Source: Limnobacter parvus (GTDB lineage Bacteria > Pseudomonadota > Gammaproteobacteria > Burkholderiales > Burkholderiaceae_B). Taken from it: a DNA stretch of 64,000 nt. The notes below the pieces were generated by a model, which was given only the letters and a program-made list of their open reading frames with translations, ran no database searches and was not told the DNA's origin. Location of the stretch: NCBI RefSeq assembly GCF_024623725.1, contig NZ_JANKHG010000001.1, forward strand, positions 186,001 through 250,000, in the 5' to 3' direction. Shown piece after piece: positions 9,099 to 18,514 of this stretch; the stretch's first letter is position 1; every line of letters starts with the position of its first letter. The translations under genes were made by a program, and so were the position numbers.

Positions 9099-11369
9099 TC
9101 AATCGCTGCGCCCGTACATGTAAAACGCCTCGCGCAGGCGGCCATAGTGTTGCTTAAAGTAAGAATCGCCAACTCGACCACGATTCAACAACAGGTTTGA
9201 AGTGTTATAGGGGTACGAAGTTAACGCCGTACCAACCAGTGCCACGCTGTTGTCGTCCTCACCCACCTTGGTAAACACACCAGTGGCAAATTCTGGTGTT
9301 CCCATTAACTGCACACCATACATCGGCTTGACACCACCGCGCGGTGAAATCGGTAACCCCAGAGTTAACCCTGCAAACCGAACACGTTCACTGTCTCGAA
9401 TTGACATGGCAACAGAAACATCACCAAAAAAACGCTTGAATTCAACACTTACGCCGGAATCTTCAGTGATGTAGTTGTGATAACTCAACTCAAGATAAGA
9501 ATTAATGTTCTTAAAGTATGTTCGGTAAGCCAGCTGGCTTGAACTAAGGCTATTCAGTGCGCCGGGCCTGCCAACCTCGTCCAGTTCAAGCTCTGTGAAA
9601 CGCAATCGCAATACATCATCGCTGGCAGGTAAAAAATACGTGCTTTCATGCTGCAGCCCCGTGTAATCAAACTGATACTTGCCCGCGCTGGTAACATTCA
9701 GCAAATTGTTACCCAGCCACCATGCCTGGTTCAAGGCCACTGTTTCCAACCCTGAACGTATTTCTTCGCCGCTGAATACCCCACCCTGCCTAAAGTTGGT
9801 GGACTTATAAAGCTGATCCACATAAGAAGTACTTAGCTCGGCACCGCGCCACAAGGGCGCGTACACATTGGTTGCCAAACCAGCTGAATAATCTACGGTG
9901 GCCACTTCGGTGCCATACCGGGTAGTAAGGCGCGGCTCAAGCATTACCCGCACATAACTTCGGCCTTTTTTTCCCGTTAGCCAGTCGATGTCTCTTTCCA
10001 ATGAAGCACCGCCAGGCCTTACCTCAAAGCTGCTGTTCAATACCGCAGCGTGTTCGCCAGCCAGGAAGGCTGCATACCTGTCTCGCCGAACAAACACTTC
10101 AAAAATTGGTGACTTCGCCTTCAAGGAAATTACTAGCAAATCAGACACATCAAGACCCTGGGTATTGCGCACGGCTTCACCCAGCACCAAACCAACAGCG
10201 TCTAATTCATTGTTCACAAATCGCTGATTTTGGTATTGAATCACCAATATTTTGGTGCGGTTACCAGCCAAGCCAACACGCACTTCTTCAAGGCCGTGCT
10301 GCACCAACACAGATTGCAGCTCTTGAGCAGCTTGCTCTGTGTAGGGCCTCAAACCGGGGTCTGCGGCATAAACCGCTTCACGAAGTTTGGTCAATTCTTG
10401 TTTGCGTGCTGCATTCAAATCTGGAATATCGCTTGCCCGTGTTCTTTGAACGTTTAAGCGCTCGCCCTCAATTCCAGCCTGCGGCAATGGCGCACGCGGG
10501 GGCAGCTTGCTGGGCGCAACATTCACCAAACCATCAAGGCGCCCAGCGCTTTCGCGGGGTTGCAACGGAATTTGCAGCGCCACTGAAAACTCCGTTCGGT
10601 CTTGTTCAATGTTTCTTTCGTTCAGCGCACCGAAGCTGCGCGACACGGTGGTCACAATTCTTGAATTCAAGGCCCGGCGAATTTCTGGTGACGTGTAGCG
10701 CACACCTGCAAATGTGTCGCGTGCATCGTTTTCCAGCAACAAGGAAACGCCTGTGTTGAACACATCCATTTCCACGCCACCAAATGCGCCATCGAATTGG
10801 TCTGGCCCAGCACCAACACCCGCCGTGAACTTGAATGGCCCCCAAGGCTGGGTGGCCACCGCGTAGGTTGATTCAAAGTTGTTGGCCGCACCGCCTACAT
10901 CGGTCGCGCCAATTGCCAAAAAGGGCATGCCATCGAATAAGCGTGGCACCTGAATTTTAAGATTTGCCGACAAATCGCGCGGCCCACTTTGATCAAAGCC
11001 ATTTGGCCGGGGCGGCAAGCTGTTGTCATAGTTGGCCAAGCGGCCAGAAACTTCCAAAAACGGCAATATGCCCACCACCAACGCAGTGCTGTTACCGCTC
11101 TCGCTGCGGGCCCCAAAACGCCGGTCGATAAAATTATCCCGGTGCAGGGCAAACACACCTTGGTCAAGAATTTCAGCACTTGGGCTATTTAACAAACCCG
11201 TAGCACCTGCATAACTTGTCGAGGCAGGCAAATCGCCACCACGCCAAAATCCTGCCCATGAAAAATCGATACCATGACCGCCACCGCCAGCATTTGCAGC
11301 AACCGGGGCCAACATGCAGGTGGCCAGCAACACAATACTGCGGCGGTTCAAAACAGTGTCAATCTTCAT
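9099..11369 (-). CDS. YjbH-family outer-membrane exopolysaccharide protein
   Basis: A 756-residue protein with a Sec signal peptide cut near AANA (residue 27). The mature part opens with a YjbH/GfcD-type motif (STSYAGATGLLNSPSAEILD), then long stretches of alternating beta-strand segments and a C-terminal aromatic pattern (YMYGRSD), as expected for a beta-barrel. In E. coli, YjbH/GfcD proteins belong to exopolysaccharide or group 4 capsule operons and act at the outer membrane. The gene follows wzb by 9 bp and precedes the poly-Gly lipoprotein, so the set wza-wzc-wzb-yjbH-lipoprotein looks like one export operon. The family call comes from the N-terminal motif, length and neighbourhood; the exact role is inferred. 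Confidence 0.85.
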   Translation of the reverse strand: MKIDTVLNRRSIVLLATCMLAPVAANAGGGGHGIDFSWAGFWRGGDLPASTSYAGATGLLNSPSAEILDQGVFALHRDNFIDRRFGARSESGNSTALVVGILPFLEVSGRLANYDNSLPPRPNGFDQSGPRDLSANLKIQVPRLFDGMPFLAIGATDVGGAANNFESTYAVATQPWGPFKFTAGVGAGPDQFDGAFGGVEMDVFNTGVSLLLENDARDTFAGVRYTSPEIRRALNSRIVTTVSRSFGALNERNIEQDRTEFSVALQIPLQPRESAGRLDGLVNVAPSKLPPRAPLPQAGIEGERLNVQRTRASDIPDLNAARKQELTKLREAVYAADPGLRPYTEQAAQELQSVLVQHGLEEVRVGLAGNRTKILVIQYQNQRFVNNELDAVGLVLGEAVRNTQGLDVSDLLVISLKAKSPIFEVFVRRDRYAAFLAGEHAAVLNSSFEVRPGGASLERDIDWLTGKKGRSYVRVMLEPRLTTRYGTEVATVDYSAGLATNVYAPLWRGAELSTSYVDQLYKSTNFRQGGVFSGEEIRSGLETVALNQAWWLGNNLLNVTSAGKYQFDYTGLQHESTYFLPASDDVLRLRFTELELDEVGRPGALNSLSSSQLAYRTYFKNINSYLELSYHNYITEDSGVSVEFKRFFGDVSVAMSIRDSERVRFAGLTLGLPISPRGGVKPMYGVQLMGTPEFATGVFTKVGEDDNSVALVGTALTSYPYNTSNLLLNRGRVGDSYFKQHYGRLREAFYMYGRSD

Positions 11370-11378
11370 GTCATTTGG

Positions 11379-11840
11379 CTAAAGAAGGGTTTTTAACTTG
11401 GGCAGCCACTGGTCAATTTCGTATTCCAGCAACTGCAAACACTCATCGAACTGCTCCGGCCCTTTCCCAATGGGGTCGGGTACTTCGCTTTGCAGGTTCC
11501 AGTGGCCCATCAACCACACTTTTCCGGAATAAGCGGGAAAGTTGTGCGTAATCCACTGCTTGTGCCTGTGTTCCATCACCAACATTAACTGTGCTGCATT
11601 GGCTTGTGGCATTAACAATTGCATGGCACGCTTTTCTTCACCAATTTTGTAACCAGCGCGTTCCAGCGCACCCAGCGCCTGTTTATCAGGCCGCATGCCG
11701 GTTAAGGCCTGCACACCGCAAGAATTTACTGCCAACTGCAAACCTGCGGCATCGGCTTTGGCCTGCAAAATAGCCTGCCCCATGGGGCTGCGGCAAATAT
11801 TGGCCGTGCATATTACGGTAATCAGTGGAATGGTTGCCAT
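11379..11840 (-). CDS. wzb: Low-molecular-weight protein-tyrosine phosphatase
   Basis: A 153-residue cytoplasmic phosphatase. The P-loop C11-TANIC-R17-S lies at the N-terminus and the general-acid loop is VPDPIG with D122, matching LMW-PTPs. In EPS systems it dephosphorylates the Wzc kinase and so permits cycling of polymer export. I chose ATG 11840 (MATIPLITV); a TTG three codons earlier is possible. It follows wzc by 17 bp and precedes yjbH by 9 bp. Confidence 0.93.
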   Translation of the reverse strand: MATIPLITVICTANICRSPMGQAILQAKADAAGLQLAVNSCGVQALTGMRPDKQALGALERAGYKIGEEKRAMQLLMPQANAAQLMLVMEHRHKQWITHNFPAYSGKVWLMGHWNLQSEVPDPIGKGPEQFDECLQLLEYEIDQWLPKLKTLL

Positions 11841-11857
11841 GCGCTTCAATTCCCGTT

Positions 11858-14167
11858 TCAGCTGGCTTTGCCAGCCACAGGGTCGCCATAGGTGCCGTAG
11901 GCATTTTTGTAGCCATAGCCGTAGCCATAGCCGTAATAGTAGCCAGAACGGTTGGCAATAAAACCGTTGAATATCAATCCATTTACCCGAACACCGGCCT
12001 GCGCCAAGCGCTTCTGCGAATCGGCCACCTGCCGCACATTGCTGGCGCCATAACGGGCCACAATGAACGCGGCAGAGCAGTGTTGCCCAAGAATAGAAGC
12101 ATCGCTAACCAGCAGCACGGGTGGGCTGTCAATAATGATGTAATCGTATTCAGCGTCGGCTTTTTCAAGCAGGGCAATGAAATTGGGGTGCAGCAACAAT
12201 TCGCTTGGGTTGGGCGGCACTGAACCTGCTACCAGCACATGAAGGTTATCCAATTCAGTGCTTACCAGCGCCTTGTTGAATTCAACTTGCCCAGCCACCA
12301 CATCACTTAAACCGGGGTGTTTCACATCGCTGCGTTCTTCCTGAATGAAATAACGGCTCAAGGTGCCTTTGCGCATGTCGCCATCAATCAGTAACACACG
12401 CTTTCCAGCCTGCGCCATAATGGCCGCGAAGTTTGCCGACACAAACGACTTTCCAATTTCAGGCACAGGGCCGGTGATCAGCACCCGTTTGTTGGGTGAA
12501 TCGATGGTGGCAAACTGCAAACCCGTGCGGAAACTGCGCAAGGCCTCAATCGACGGGTCGTTGGGTGAAGAAACTGCCAGCAAGCCCACTTTGTCTGTGC
12601 GGCGGCGCAGGCTTTTTTCAGCTTCTGTTTGCCGTTTGCTTAGCGGCACAATCGAATAAACCGACAAGCCAGTGGCTTGCTCCAGCTTGCTGGGGTCACG
12701 TATGGCGCTGCGCAGCATGGCCAGTACCTGCGCGGCCAATACACCAAAAAATAAGCCTGCAAGCAAGGCCAAGGCCACCACCTGCCCCTTCCTGGGCTTG
12801 AATGCGTTTTTGGGTTGCTGCGCATAATCCACTATGGCCACGTTGCCCACAGTGCCCGCCTTGGCTACTTTCAGTTGCTGTGCACCGTTCAATAGCGAGG
12901 TGTACAAAGCCTGGTTCACCTCTACATCGCGGCGCAAGCGCAAGTATTCCTGCTGCACCTCCGGCAAGGCCTGGGCCTGGCTGGCCACACCGCCACGCAC
13001 ACTGCGCAACTGGGCTAGTTGATCGTCGATTGCCTGAATCAGGGGGTGCCCGGGCTGAAACCGCTGAAGCAGCTTTTCCCTTTCAAGTCCAAACTCCACA
13101 CGTTTGGTTTCAAGCTCAACGTCTTGCCCCAAAATTCGTTGAGTGTCCAGGGTGGGGTCAATCGTGCCTTTGCTTTGCACAAACACATTCAAAGCGTCTT
13201 CGGCCTTGCGCAGTTGTTCTTTAATGCTGGGCAGTTGCTGGTCCAGAAACACCAGTTGCTGTTCGGCTTCCTGCCCTTTACGTTCCACATTCTGGCGCAA
13301 ATACGCGTTGGCAAGTCCATTCAAAAACTGAACTGCAAATGCTGGGCTAGGGCTTTCATAATTCACGCGAATCATGCTGCTGTTGCGGCCCACTTCGCTT
13401 GCAGAAAGCGAACCCACCAAACCATTGTGCAAACTTAGCGGGTGGCGGCGTATCACGTTGGCCTGCAGGCCGGGGTTGGCTTCGAACTGGGAAATATTCA
13501 AGCTACCTGAACCATAACCTACGTCAAAATTCAAAACTTGCCCCACTGTGCCTGCGCCCAACAGCTGGTTTTCTGGGCTGTACAACGCATAGGTATTCCC
13601 TTCGCCTTTAATTACCTTGAAAGCCTGGTCGGTAAATTCGGTGGGTATGTTGAACTGGGCCAGCTTTAATTTTTCACCACCCCAGGCAAATTGATTTAAT
13701 CCTAAAGGCGGCTGGGCCAGGCCCAATGCTGCTTCATGCTGTGTAGCCAGCCACCGACCAAATATAGGAAAATATTCTGGCAAAACAATCTGAGCCAAAC
13801 CCATAGAGTTAGCTACGCTTTCAACAACAGTACGGCTTGTAATAATTTCAATTTCACCTGTTACATTGCTGCCACCAGCGGCCAGTACACCGCTTACATC
13901 TTCCAACGCGGCCAGGCCACCCGCCTGTTTGGTTTCAACCTGCAACAATACATCGGCCGAATAAATAGGGGTGGCGACGGTGGCGTATACGAGCCCCAAG
14001 GCCAAGGCCACACCAGCGATCGCCAAGGCCACCCACTTAAAGTCAAGTAGGTTGTACCATAGATCGATCAAGTTGATTTCACTTGCATCTTCGGTTCGTT
14101 CACCCGATTGCGGGTGAACAGCAGCAAAGGCCTGGCCTTTGCTGTTGGTTTCGAAAGGCATATTCAT
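11858..14167 (-). CDS. wzc: Polysaccharide co-polymerase and tyrosine autokinase
   Basis: About 769 residues of inner-membrane Wzc/BY-kinase. Order: cytoplasmic N-terminus, TM1 (ALAIAGVALALGLVYA), periplasmic Wzz domain and coiled coil, TM2 (VVALALLAGLFFGVLAAQVL), then the cytoplasmic kinase. The kinase shows Walker A GPVPEIGKS, Walker A' VLLIDGDMRKG and Walker B YIIIDSPPVL. The C-terminal tail is a tyrosine cluster (YYYGYGYGYGYKNAYGTYG) that would be autophosphorylated and reset by Wzb. It controls polymer length and export together with Wza. The start is uncertain: ATG 14167, ATG 14161 or TTG 14176 are all possible. It lies 25 bp after wza. Confidence 0.95.
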   Translation of the reverse strand: MNMPFETNSKGQAFAAVHPQSGERTEDASEINLIDLWYNLLDFKWVALAIAGVALALGLVYATVATPIYSADVLLQVETKQAGGLAALEDVSGVLAAGGSNVTGEIEIITSRTVVESVANSMGLAQIVLPEYFPIFGRWLATQHEAALGLAQPPLGLNQFAWGGEKLKLAQFNIPTEFTDQAFKVIKGEGNTYALYSPENQLLGAGTVGQVLNFDVGYGSGSLNISQFEANPGLQANVIRRHPLSLHNGLVGSLSASEVGRNSSMIRVNYESPSPAFAVQFLNGLANAYLRQNVERKGQEAEQQLVFLDQQLPSIKEQLRKAEDALNVFVQSKGTIDPTLDTQRILGQDVELETKRVEFGLEREKLLQRFQPGHPLIQAIDDQLAQLRSVRGGVASQAQALPEVQQEYLRLRRDVEVNQALYTSLLNGAQQLKVAKAGTVGNVAIVDYAQQPKNAFKPRKGQVVALALLAGLFFGVLAAQVLAMLRSAIRDPSKLEQATGLSVYSIVPLSKRQTEAEKSLRRRTDKVGLLAVSSPNDPSIEALRSFRTGLQFATIDSPNKRVLITGPVPEIGKSFVSANFAAIMAQAGKRVLLIDGDMRKGTLSRYFIQEERSDVKHPGLSDVVAGQVEFNKALVSTELDNLHVLVAGSVPPNPSELLLHPNFIALLEKADAEYDYIIIDSPPVLLVSDASILGQHCSAAFIVARYGASNVRQVADSQKRLAQAGVRVNGLIFNGFIANRSGYYYGYGYGYGYKNAYGTYGDPVAGKAS
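11909..11932. repeat. Tandem 12-bp repeat in the Wzc tyrosine tail
   Basis: Two exact copies of GTAGCCATAGCC (11909-11920 and 11921-11932), followed by a partial third copy, encode the Gly-Tyr dipeptide run of the Wzc C-terminus. Gain or loss of one unit stays in frame and would change the number of tyrosines. Confidence 0.9.
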
Positions 14168-14192
14168 TGGGTTCAATCTCTTGTTCTCTCGT

Positions 14193-15335
14193 TTATTCGC
14201 CTTCCAACACGCGAATGTTGGAACGTATTGCTGGCAATACCTGAAGTGATGGCAAAATTGTACCCAGCAACCTGTTAATGCGCACCAAGCGCACAGGGTC
14301 TACGTACACCACGTCGCGTGGCTGCATCACAAACTGATCAGCAAACACAACGCTTGTGGGGCTTGTACTGTCCAGGTGAAAAATATCCAGTGTTTGTTGC
14401 ATGCCGTTAATTGCTATTGGGCCACTTGGCGAACGAATTACATACACCTGTTGTGCATTGGCCGTGTTTTGGTTAATGCCGCCTACATCGCTTAGCACTT
14501 CGGCCAATGTCAGTTTGCCCACGGGCATTACGAATGAAGTGGGTTCTACCACCTCGCCCATTAAAAATACCTTTTTCAAACGGCGATCCGGAATATTAAT
14601 TACATCGCCGTTTTGCAGCAGTACGTTCTGGGTTAGGTCGCCTTGGTACAACAAACTGTATGCGTTCAACACAAAAGTTTGGTCGTTGCGCTGCAGGGTA
14701 ATTTGCTCAAGGTCGGCTTCCTTGCTTAACCCACCAGCTTGTGAAATTGCGTCCCCAAGGCGCGTGGGTACATCGGTAATTGGGAAAAAGCCGGGCTGCG
14801 CCACTTCACCGCTAACATAAATTTTCTGCGAACGAAAACCGTTGGGTTGAATGTACACATCCACTTGCGGGCTGCGAATGAACTTCTCCAGCTTTTGGGT
14901 CATTTCAACCCGTATTTCCTCGGTGGTGCGGCCAGCGGCGTTCACTTTGTTCAAGAACGGGAAGTAAAAGGTGCCGTCAGGCAATACCACTTGGCCTTGC
15001 AATTGCCCGGTGGTGTTGCCTGCCGGGTTGGTTAGCTCAGGGTGGTCCCAAACGGTAATGCGCACCAAGTCGCTCACACCGATTTTGTATTGATAATCCG
15101 ATAAATTCTGCTTCAAGCCAAGGGGAACAGCTGACGCTTCGCGTTGCTGGCTGTTGAGCGCTTGTAGGGTGATTGCATCGATAGGGGTTAATTGATATTC
15201 GACTCCGGTAGCCTCGGCGTTTTGCTGGTTAGGCTTGGTCAAGTCGAGACCCAAATACTGGCCAGGAAAAGCACAAGACACCAAGGTTGGGACGCATAGT
15301 AATGCTAAAAAACGGAATTTGCTTAAGGAAATCAT
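14193..15335 (-). CDS. wza: Outer-membrane polysaccharide export lipoprotein
   Basis: A 380-residue Wza-type export channel protein. The lipoprotein signal ends in LVSC with Cys21. Residues about 80-170 form the Poly_export domain (YQYKIGVSDLVRITVWDHPEL), followed by two SLBB-like repeats (KIYVSGEVAQPGFF and KVFLMGEVVEPTSF) and a C-terminal segment that in Wza makes the outer-membrane helix ring. It forms the octameric translocon docking on Wzc. ATG 15335 is preceded by TAGGTC. It is the first gene of the minus-strand operon; a decayed IS lies about 160 bp upstream. Confidence 0.95.
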   Translation of the reverse strand: MISLSKFRFLALLCVPTLVSCAFPGQYLGLDLTKPNQQNAEATGVEYQLTPIDAITLQALNSQQREASAVPLGLKQNLSDYQYKIGVSDLVRITVWDHPELTNPAGNTTGQLQGQVVLPDGTFYFPFLNKVNAAGRTTEEIRVEMTQKLEKFIRSPQVDVYIQPNGFRSQKIYVSGEVAQPGFFPITDVPTRLGDAISQAGGLSKEADLEQITLQRNDQTFVLNAYSLLYQGDLTQNVLLQNGDVINIPDRRLKKVFLMGEVVEPTSFVMPVGKLTLAEVLSDVGGINQNTANAQQVYVIRSPSGPIAINGMQQTLDIFHLDSTSPTSVVFADQFVMQPRDVVYVDPVRLVRINRLLGTILPSLQVLPAIRSNIRVLEGE

Positions 15336-15358
15336 CGAAAAGACCTAAAATACTATGA

Positions 15359-15386
15359 CTAATAAGTACAAATAAAGTGGACTCAA
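15359..15386 (-). promoter_or_regulatory. Candidate wza promoter
   Basis: On the minus strand TTGAGT (15386-15381), a 16-base spacer and TATTAG (15364-15359) make a fair sigma-70-like pair ending 24 bases before the wza start. No stronger candidate lies between wza and the IS remnant. Confidence 0.3.
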
Positions 15387-15494
15387 TGCAGTGATTAATG
15401 TAACACCAAGGAACAGAATGATAGAGACATTCTCTGCCAAATTTTTATATGGTACGGTAATACCCCCATTTTTAACGGGGTTCGAAAGTAGAGC

Positions 15495-16100
15495 TTAGGC
15501 CGCCATAGCCAACTTCATTTTGGGTGTGATTCCACCAATGGCCATGTTCGGCCTTTCGTGATTGTAAATCCACATCCAGTCTGCTGCGTGTCCCTGCATT
15601 TGTTCCAAATCATCAAACAAATGTTGAACCAGCCAGTCGTATCGAACTATTCGGTTGAATCGTTCAACATAGGCGTTTTGCTGCGGCTTGCCAGGTTGAA
15701 TATATTTCAAAGTGATGCCGCGTTTTTCTGCCCAAGCCACCATGACGCCACTGATGTATTCGTGGCCGTTGTCTACGATGATGGCCTCGGGTTTGCCACG
15801 CCATTCAATGAGCTGATACAGAGCGCGTATCACGCGCTCTGAAGGCAGAGAGAAATCAATCTCGATGGTCAATACTTCCCGATTGAAATTGTCGATCTCG
15901 TTGAACAGTCGAATACTTCTGCCGTCGGCCAATTGATCGTGCATGAAATCCATCGACCACACATGATTGATTCTCATAGGCTCAAACAGCTGCTCAGATT
16001 TCTCTCGCACCAAGCGCTTCTTCGGCTTGATTCGCAGGTTCAATTCCAGCTCACGATAAATGCGATAAATCCTTTTATCGTCTAATTTGTCAAATCGCTT
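15495..16100 (-). pseudogene. IS3-family transposase (OrfB) remnant
   Basis: The C-terminal two thirds of an IS3-family OrfB. The frame is open from just after TAA 16101-16103 and opens with [17 protein letters not shown], the conserved pre-integrase helix. The DDE core is present: MDFMHD, VDNGHEY and NAYVERFN, with the terminal [12 protein letters not shown]. OrfA and about the first 70 residues of OrfB are missing, so it cannot be an intact element. It lies between wza and an IS110 remnant, so this spot has collected insertions. Confidence 0.9.
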
Positions 16101-16303
16101 TTAAATAAAAGTCTCAAACTCGGTCTTTGTCGTCTACCTAGTCATCCTTTCAGCGCTACAACATGCAGCCAGACGTCGCATCCATTCCTATGTGATTCTC
16201 GCATTTCTAAATCGTGCAAAGCGAATCTCGGAATTGGATAAGTCGAGGAACTCAGTTTGATTCTCTCAACTTCTCAAGCCCAACAATAAAAAAATTAGAT
16301 CAA

Positions 16304-16860
16304 TTAGACACTCGCGATTTCACTTCTATACACCTCTCCAGATCTCCACATGCTGAGCATCAAGGTGGACAGTTTTCGGGCCAGGGCGACAACAGCCTTT
16401 TTGAACCCAAGCCGCTCTCGAAGTTTAGTTGCCCAAGCTGCCAGCGTTGTATGTTTGCCGTACCGTGTTAGCAAGCAAGATACTGTATGTTTGCCGTACC
16501 GTGTTAGCAAGCAAGATACTGCCTCGTATAGAAGTGATCGGGTCTGACGACTGCCGTGTTTTGAAATCCCACCATTTCTGTCAACCTCCCCAGACTGATA
16601 CCGTTTGGGCGTCAATCCTAAGAATGCCCCTACATCAGCCACGCTGGTAAATCTGGTGGGGTCATCAATTGAGGTTTTATAGCTAATTGCGGTGCGTGCT
16701 CCAACTCCTGGGATTGTTTTCAGCAACTTGCAACAGGGTCGTCGCTTGCATATTTCGCAAGCTGCTTATCCATTGCGCGAATCTGATCAACCACATCTTT
16801 TTGGGTCTGCATTAGCATTAGTACTGTCGGCTTGACCGTCGCAATCGTTGGCACTGAATA
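16304..16860 (-). pseudogene. IS110-family transposase remnant with frameshift and internal duplication
   Basis: The C-terminal (transposase_20-type) half of an IS110 transposase: KTIPGVGARTA, DDPTRFTSVADVGAFLGLTP, then GGISKHGSRQTRSLLYEA. The preceding part (VVDQIRAMDKQLAKYASDDP) continues in another frame, so there is a one-base frameshift near 16727-16737. The N-terminal RuvC-like half is absent. The 12 residues VSCLLTRYGKHT occur twice in direct tandem because of an exact 36-bp duplication. Non-functional. Confidence 0.88.
16449..16520. repeat. Exact 36-bp tandem duplication
   Basis: Bases 16449-16484 are repeated exactly at 16485-16520. The unit starts GTATGTTTGCC and ends GCAAGATACT. 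It keeps the IS110 remnant's frame and appears recent, since no base differs between the copies. Confidence 0.95.
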
Positions 16861-16988
16861 GCCCCGAGTTAACTAGACACTCTACAACATAATATTTTTA
16901 TGTCTCGGCGATTTTTTAGCCATCATTCTCTGCTCTTCGCCCGTAGATTAGAAATTTGCTGGCGTGAAATCTGTACACTGTCATTCTC

Positions 16989-17603
16989 TCATGTGTTATT
17001 TTTTTTCTTTAATACTAAAATCATAGACTTAGCGAGAGCAGGGACCCGCCCGATGCGATTTATTCTTATCACGTCCAATCCAACTTCCGCAAACAATTGG
17101 GTTAAGGTTCTTATAGACCAGAACTTGATATGCCCATCATCCCACAGCGCAGTGAAGTGTGAATCCATTCTACCAGTTAGCGCCATGACTAAATTTTTCC
17201 AATACCCATGATAAGGCGTTGAAACAATCGCAACCCCATCATCTTGCATGAGACTTACAAGCGTCTTTGCATAATCTCGAGGCGCATACAAATGCTCAAC
17301 TACTTCCAGGCTATAAACAAGATGGAACGTTCCAAACTTTGTCCGCAAATCATCGTATGCAGAGCCCACATGCAAGTCGATATAAGGGTCATTATCTTTG
17401 GCGAACATCACACCATCTAAGGAAGGGTCAACACCAGAGACTTTCCAACCCTTAGCTTGCATGGCTCTTGCGATCGAACCATTGCCGCAACCTAAGTCGA
17501 ATGCTCGCCCTACCACTCCAATTAGGTCAGCCTCTCTCAACAATGCAGGCAGAAGATAGCCATGGGAGTCACAGTGCTCGCCGTTCAACCATTCATAACT
17601 CAT
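16989..17603 (-). CDS. Class I SAM-dependent methyltransferase
   Basis: A 204-residue cytoplasmic methyltransferase. Motif I FDLGCGNGSIARAM begins at residue 35; the acidic end of strand 2 is VSGVDPS, and motif EVVEHLYAPRDY resembles the EVIEH motif of the Methyltransf_11/23 group. It ends in a basic tail (VLKKKNN). It lies 14 bp after the GT2 gene in an apparent unit with GT2 and the WcaF-like gene. A role in O-methylating a glycan or sugar precursor is inference from context. Confidence 0.85.
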   Translation of the reverse strand: MSYEWLNGEHCDSHGYLLPALLREADLIGVVGRAFDLGCGNGSIARAMQAKGWKVSGVDPSLDGVMFAKDNDPYIDLHVGSAYDDLRTKFGTFHLVYSLEVVEHLYAPRDYAKTLVSLMQDDGVAIVSTPYHGYWKNLVMALTGRMDSHFTALWDDGHIKFWSIRTLTQLFAEVGLDVIRINRIGRVPALAKSMILVLKKKNNT

Positions 17604-17617
17604 ACACTAATCCTCCA

Positions 17618-18514
17618 TTAGAGCTCGATGTTTAATACGTTTTTAATGGCAGCTTTAATACCCACACTTTGCTCACGCATACATTTTTTAACTTCGTACA
17701 CTTTACAATCAACCAAATACCTGTACCAGAAACCCTGCAGAAAGTGAAACATAGCACCCTCTTTACCGTCCAGAACCCCTAGACGAATCACGTATCGGTA
17801 AAAAAAATAGGCGAATGCGCGAAAGCCCATAGGCATGCGTGAATAAACTTTTTCCTTTACCCAACGCTTTAGCGAAGCCTGAGAGTCACCGCTCATAGAA
17901 GCAACAGAGTCATATTCCATGAAACCGAACTGAAGATTTAACATATCAATCGCTTCGCGTGAAGCGTACTTATTATGCTTATCAATCCACCAAGTTAGAG
18001 AATTCAGGTTGTCATCGATCAATTCTCCATTTAGGACAACAGTTTTGCCTTCCACCTTAATGTGCTCATCCATCCAACGGCACTCGATAGAGCCGCGGCC
18101 AGCCCGAAACAACCTTAACATCTCGGCTGGAAATACGCCGCCATAAATTATTTTTCGACCCATAAACGCCATACGTCTTCGAAAAAATACTCCAGAAATA
18201 CCATCGGATGTATTAATTAAAAAATCGCTAACAGAAACTTTTAGTTCCTCTGTAAGGTACTCATCTGCGTCAAGACGCATAATCCATTTACAATTAGAAT
18301 TAACTTTTGATACGGCAAACTTGAATTGAGTACTATAGTTGACCCAGGGATTGTGAAATACACTTGCTCCAAACCGCCGAGCAATTTTGCTCGTATCATC
18401 AGTAGAACCACAATCGACGACTACAATTTCATGAGCAAGATCTATGACACTAGCCATACATCTTTCTAGGTGAATAGCTTCATTGTAAGTTAAAACCACA
18501 ACCGACAAGATCAA
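17618..18514 (-). CDS. Family 2 glycosyltransferase, WaaE/KdtX-like
   Basis: A 298-residue GT-A enzyme. The N-terminus SVVVLTYNEAIHLERCM is followed by EIVVVDCGSTDDT and the metal-binding DAD at residues 82-84 in MRLDADEYL. Length and the acceptor segment FFRRRMAFMGRKI match the WaaE/LPS-glucosyltransferase-like branch of GT2. It should transfer a sugar from a nucleotide donor on the cytoplasmic face of the inner membrane. The start overlaps the end of the acetyltransferase gene by four bases (ATGA). AT-rich like its neighbours. Donor and acceptor are unknown. Confidence 0.88.
   Translation of the reverse strand: MILSVVVLTYNEAIHLERCMASVIDLAHEIVVVDCGSTDDTSKIARRFGASVFHNPWVNYSTQFKFAVSKVNSNCKWIMRLDADEYLTEELKVSVSDFLINTSDGISGVFFRRRMAFMGRKIIYGGVFPAEMLRLFRAGRGSIECRWMDEHIKVEGKTVVLNGELIDDNLNSLTWWIDKHNKYASREAIDMLNLQFGFMEYDSVASMSGDSQASLKRWVKEKVYSRMPMGFRAFAYFFYRYVIRLGVLDGKEGAMFHFLQGFWYRYLVDCKVYEVKKCMREQSVGIKAAIKNVLNIEL

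Noticed and set aside
16900-17211. 103-codon plus-strand frame
   Set aside because: It overlaps a well-supported methyltransferase on the other strand and has no domain.
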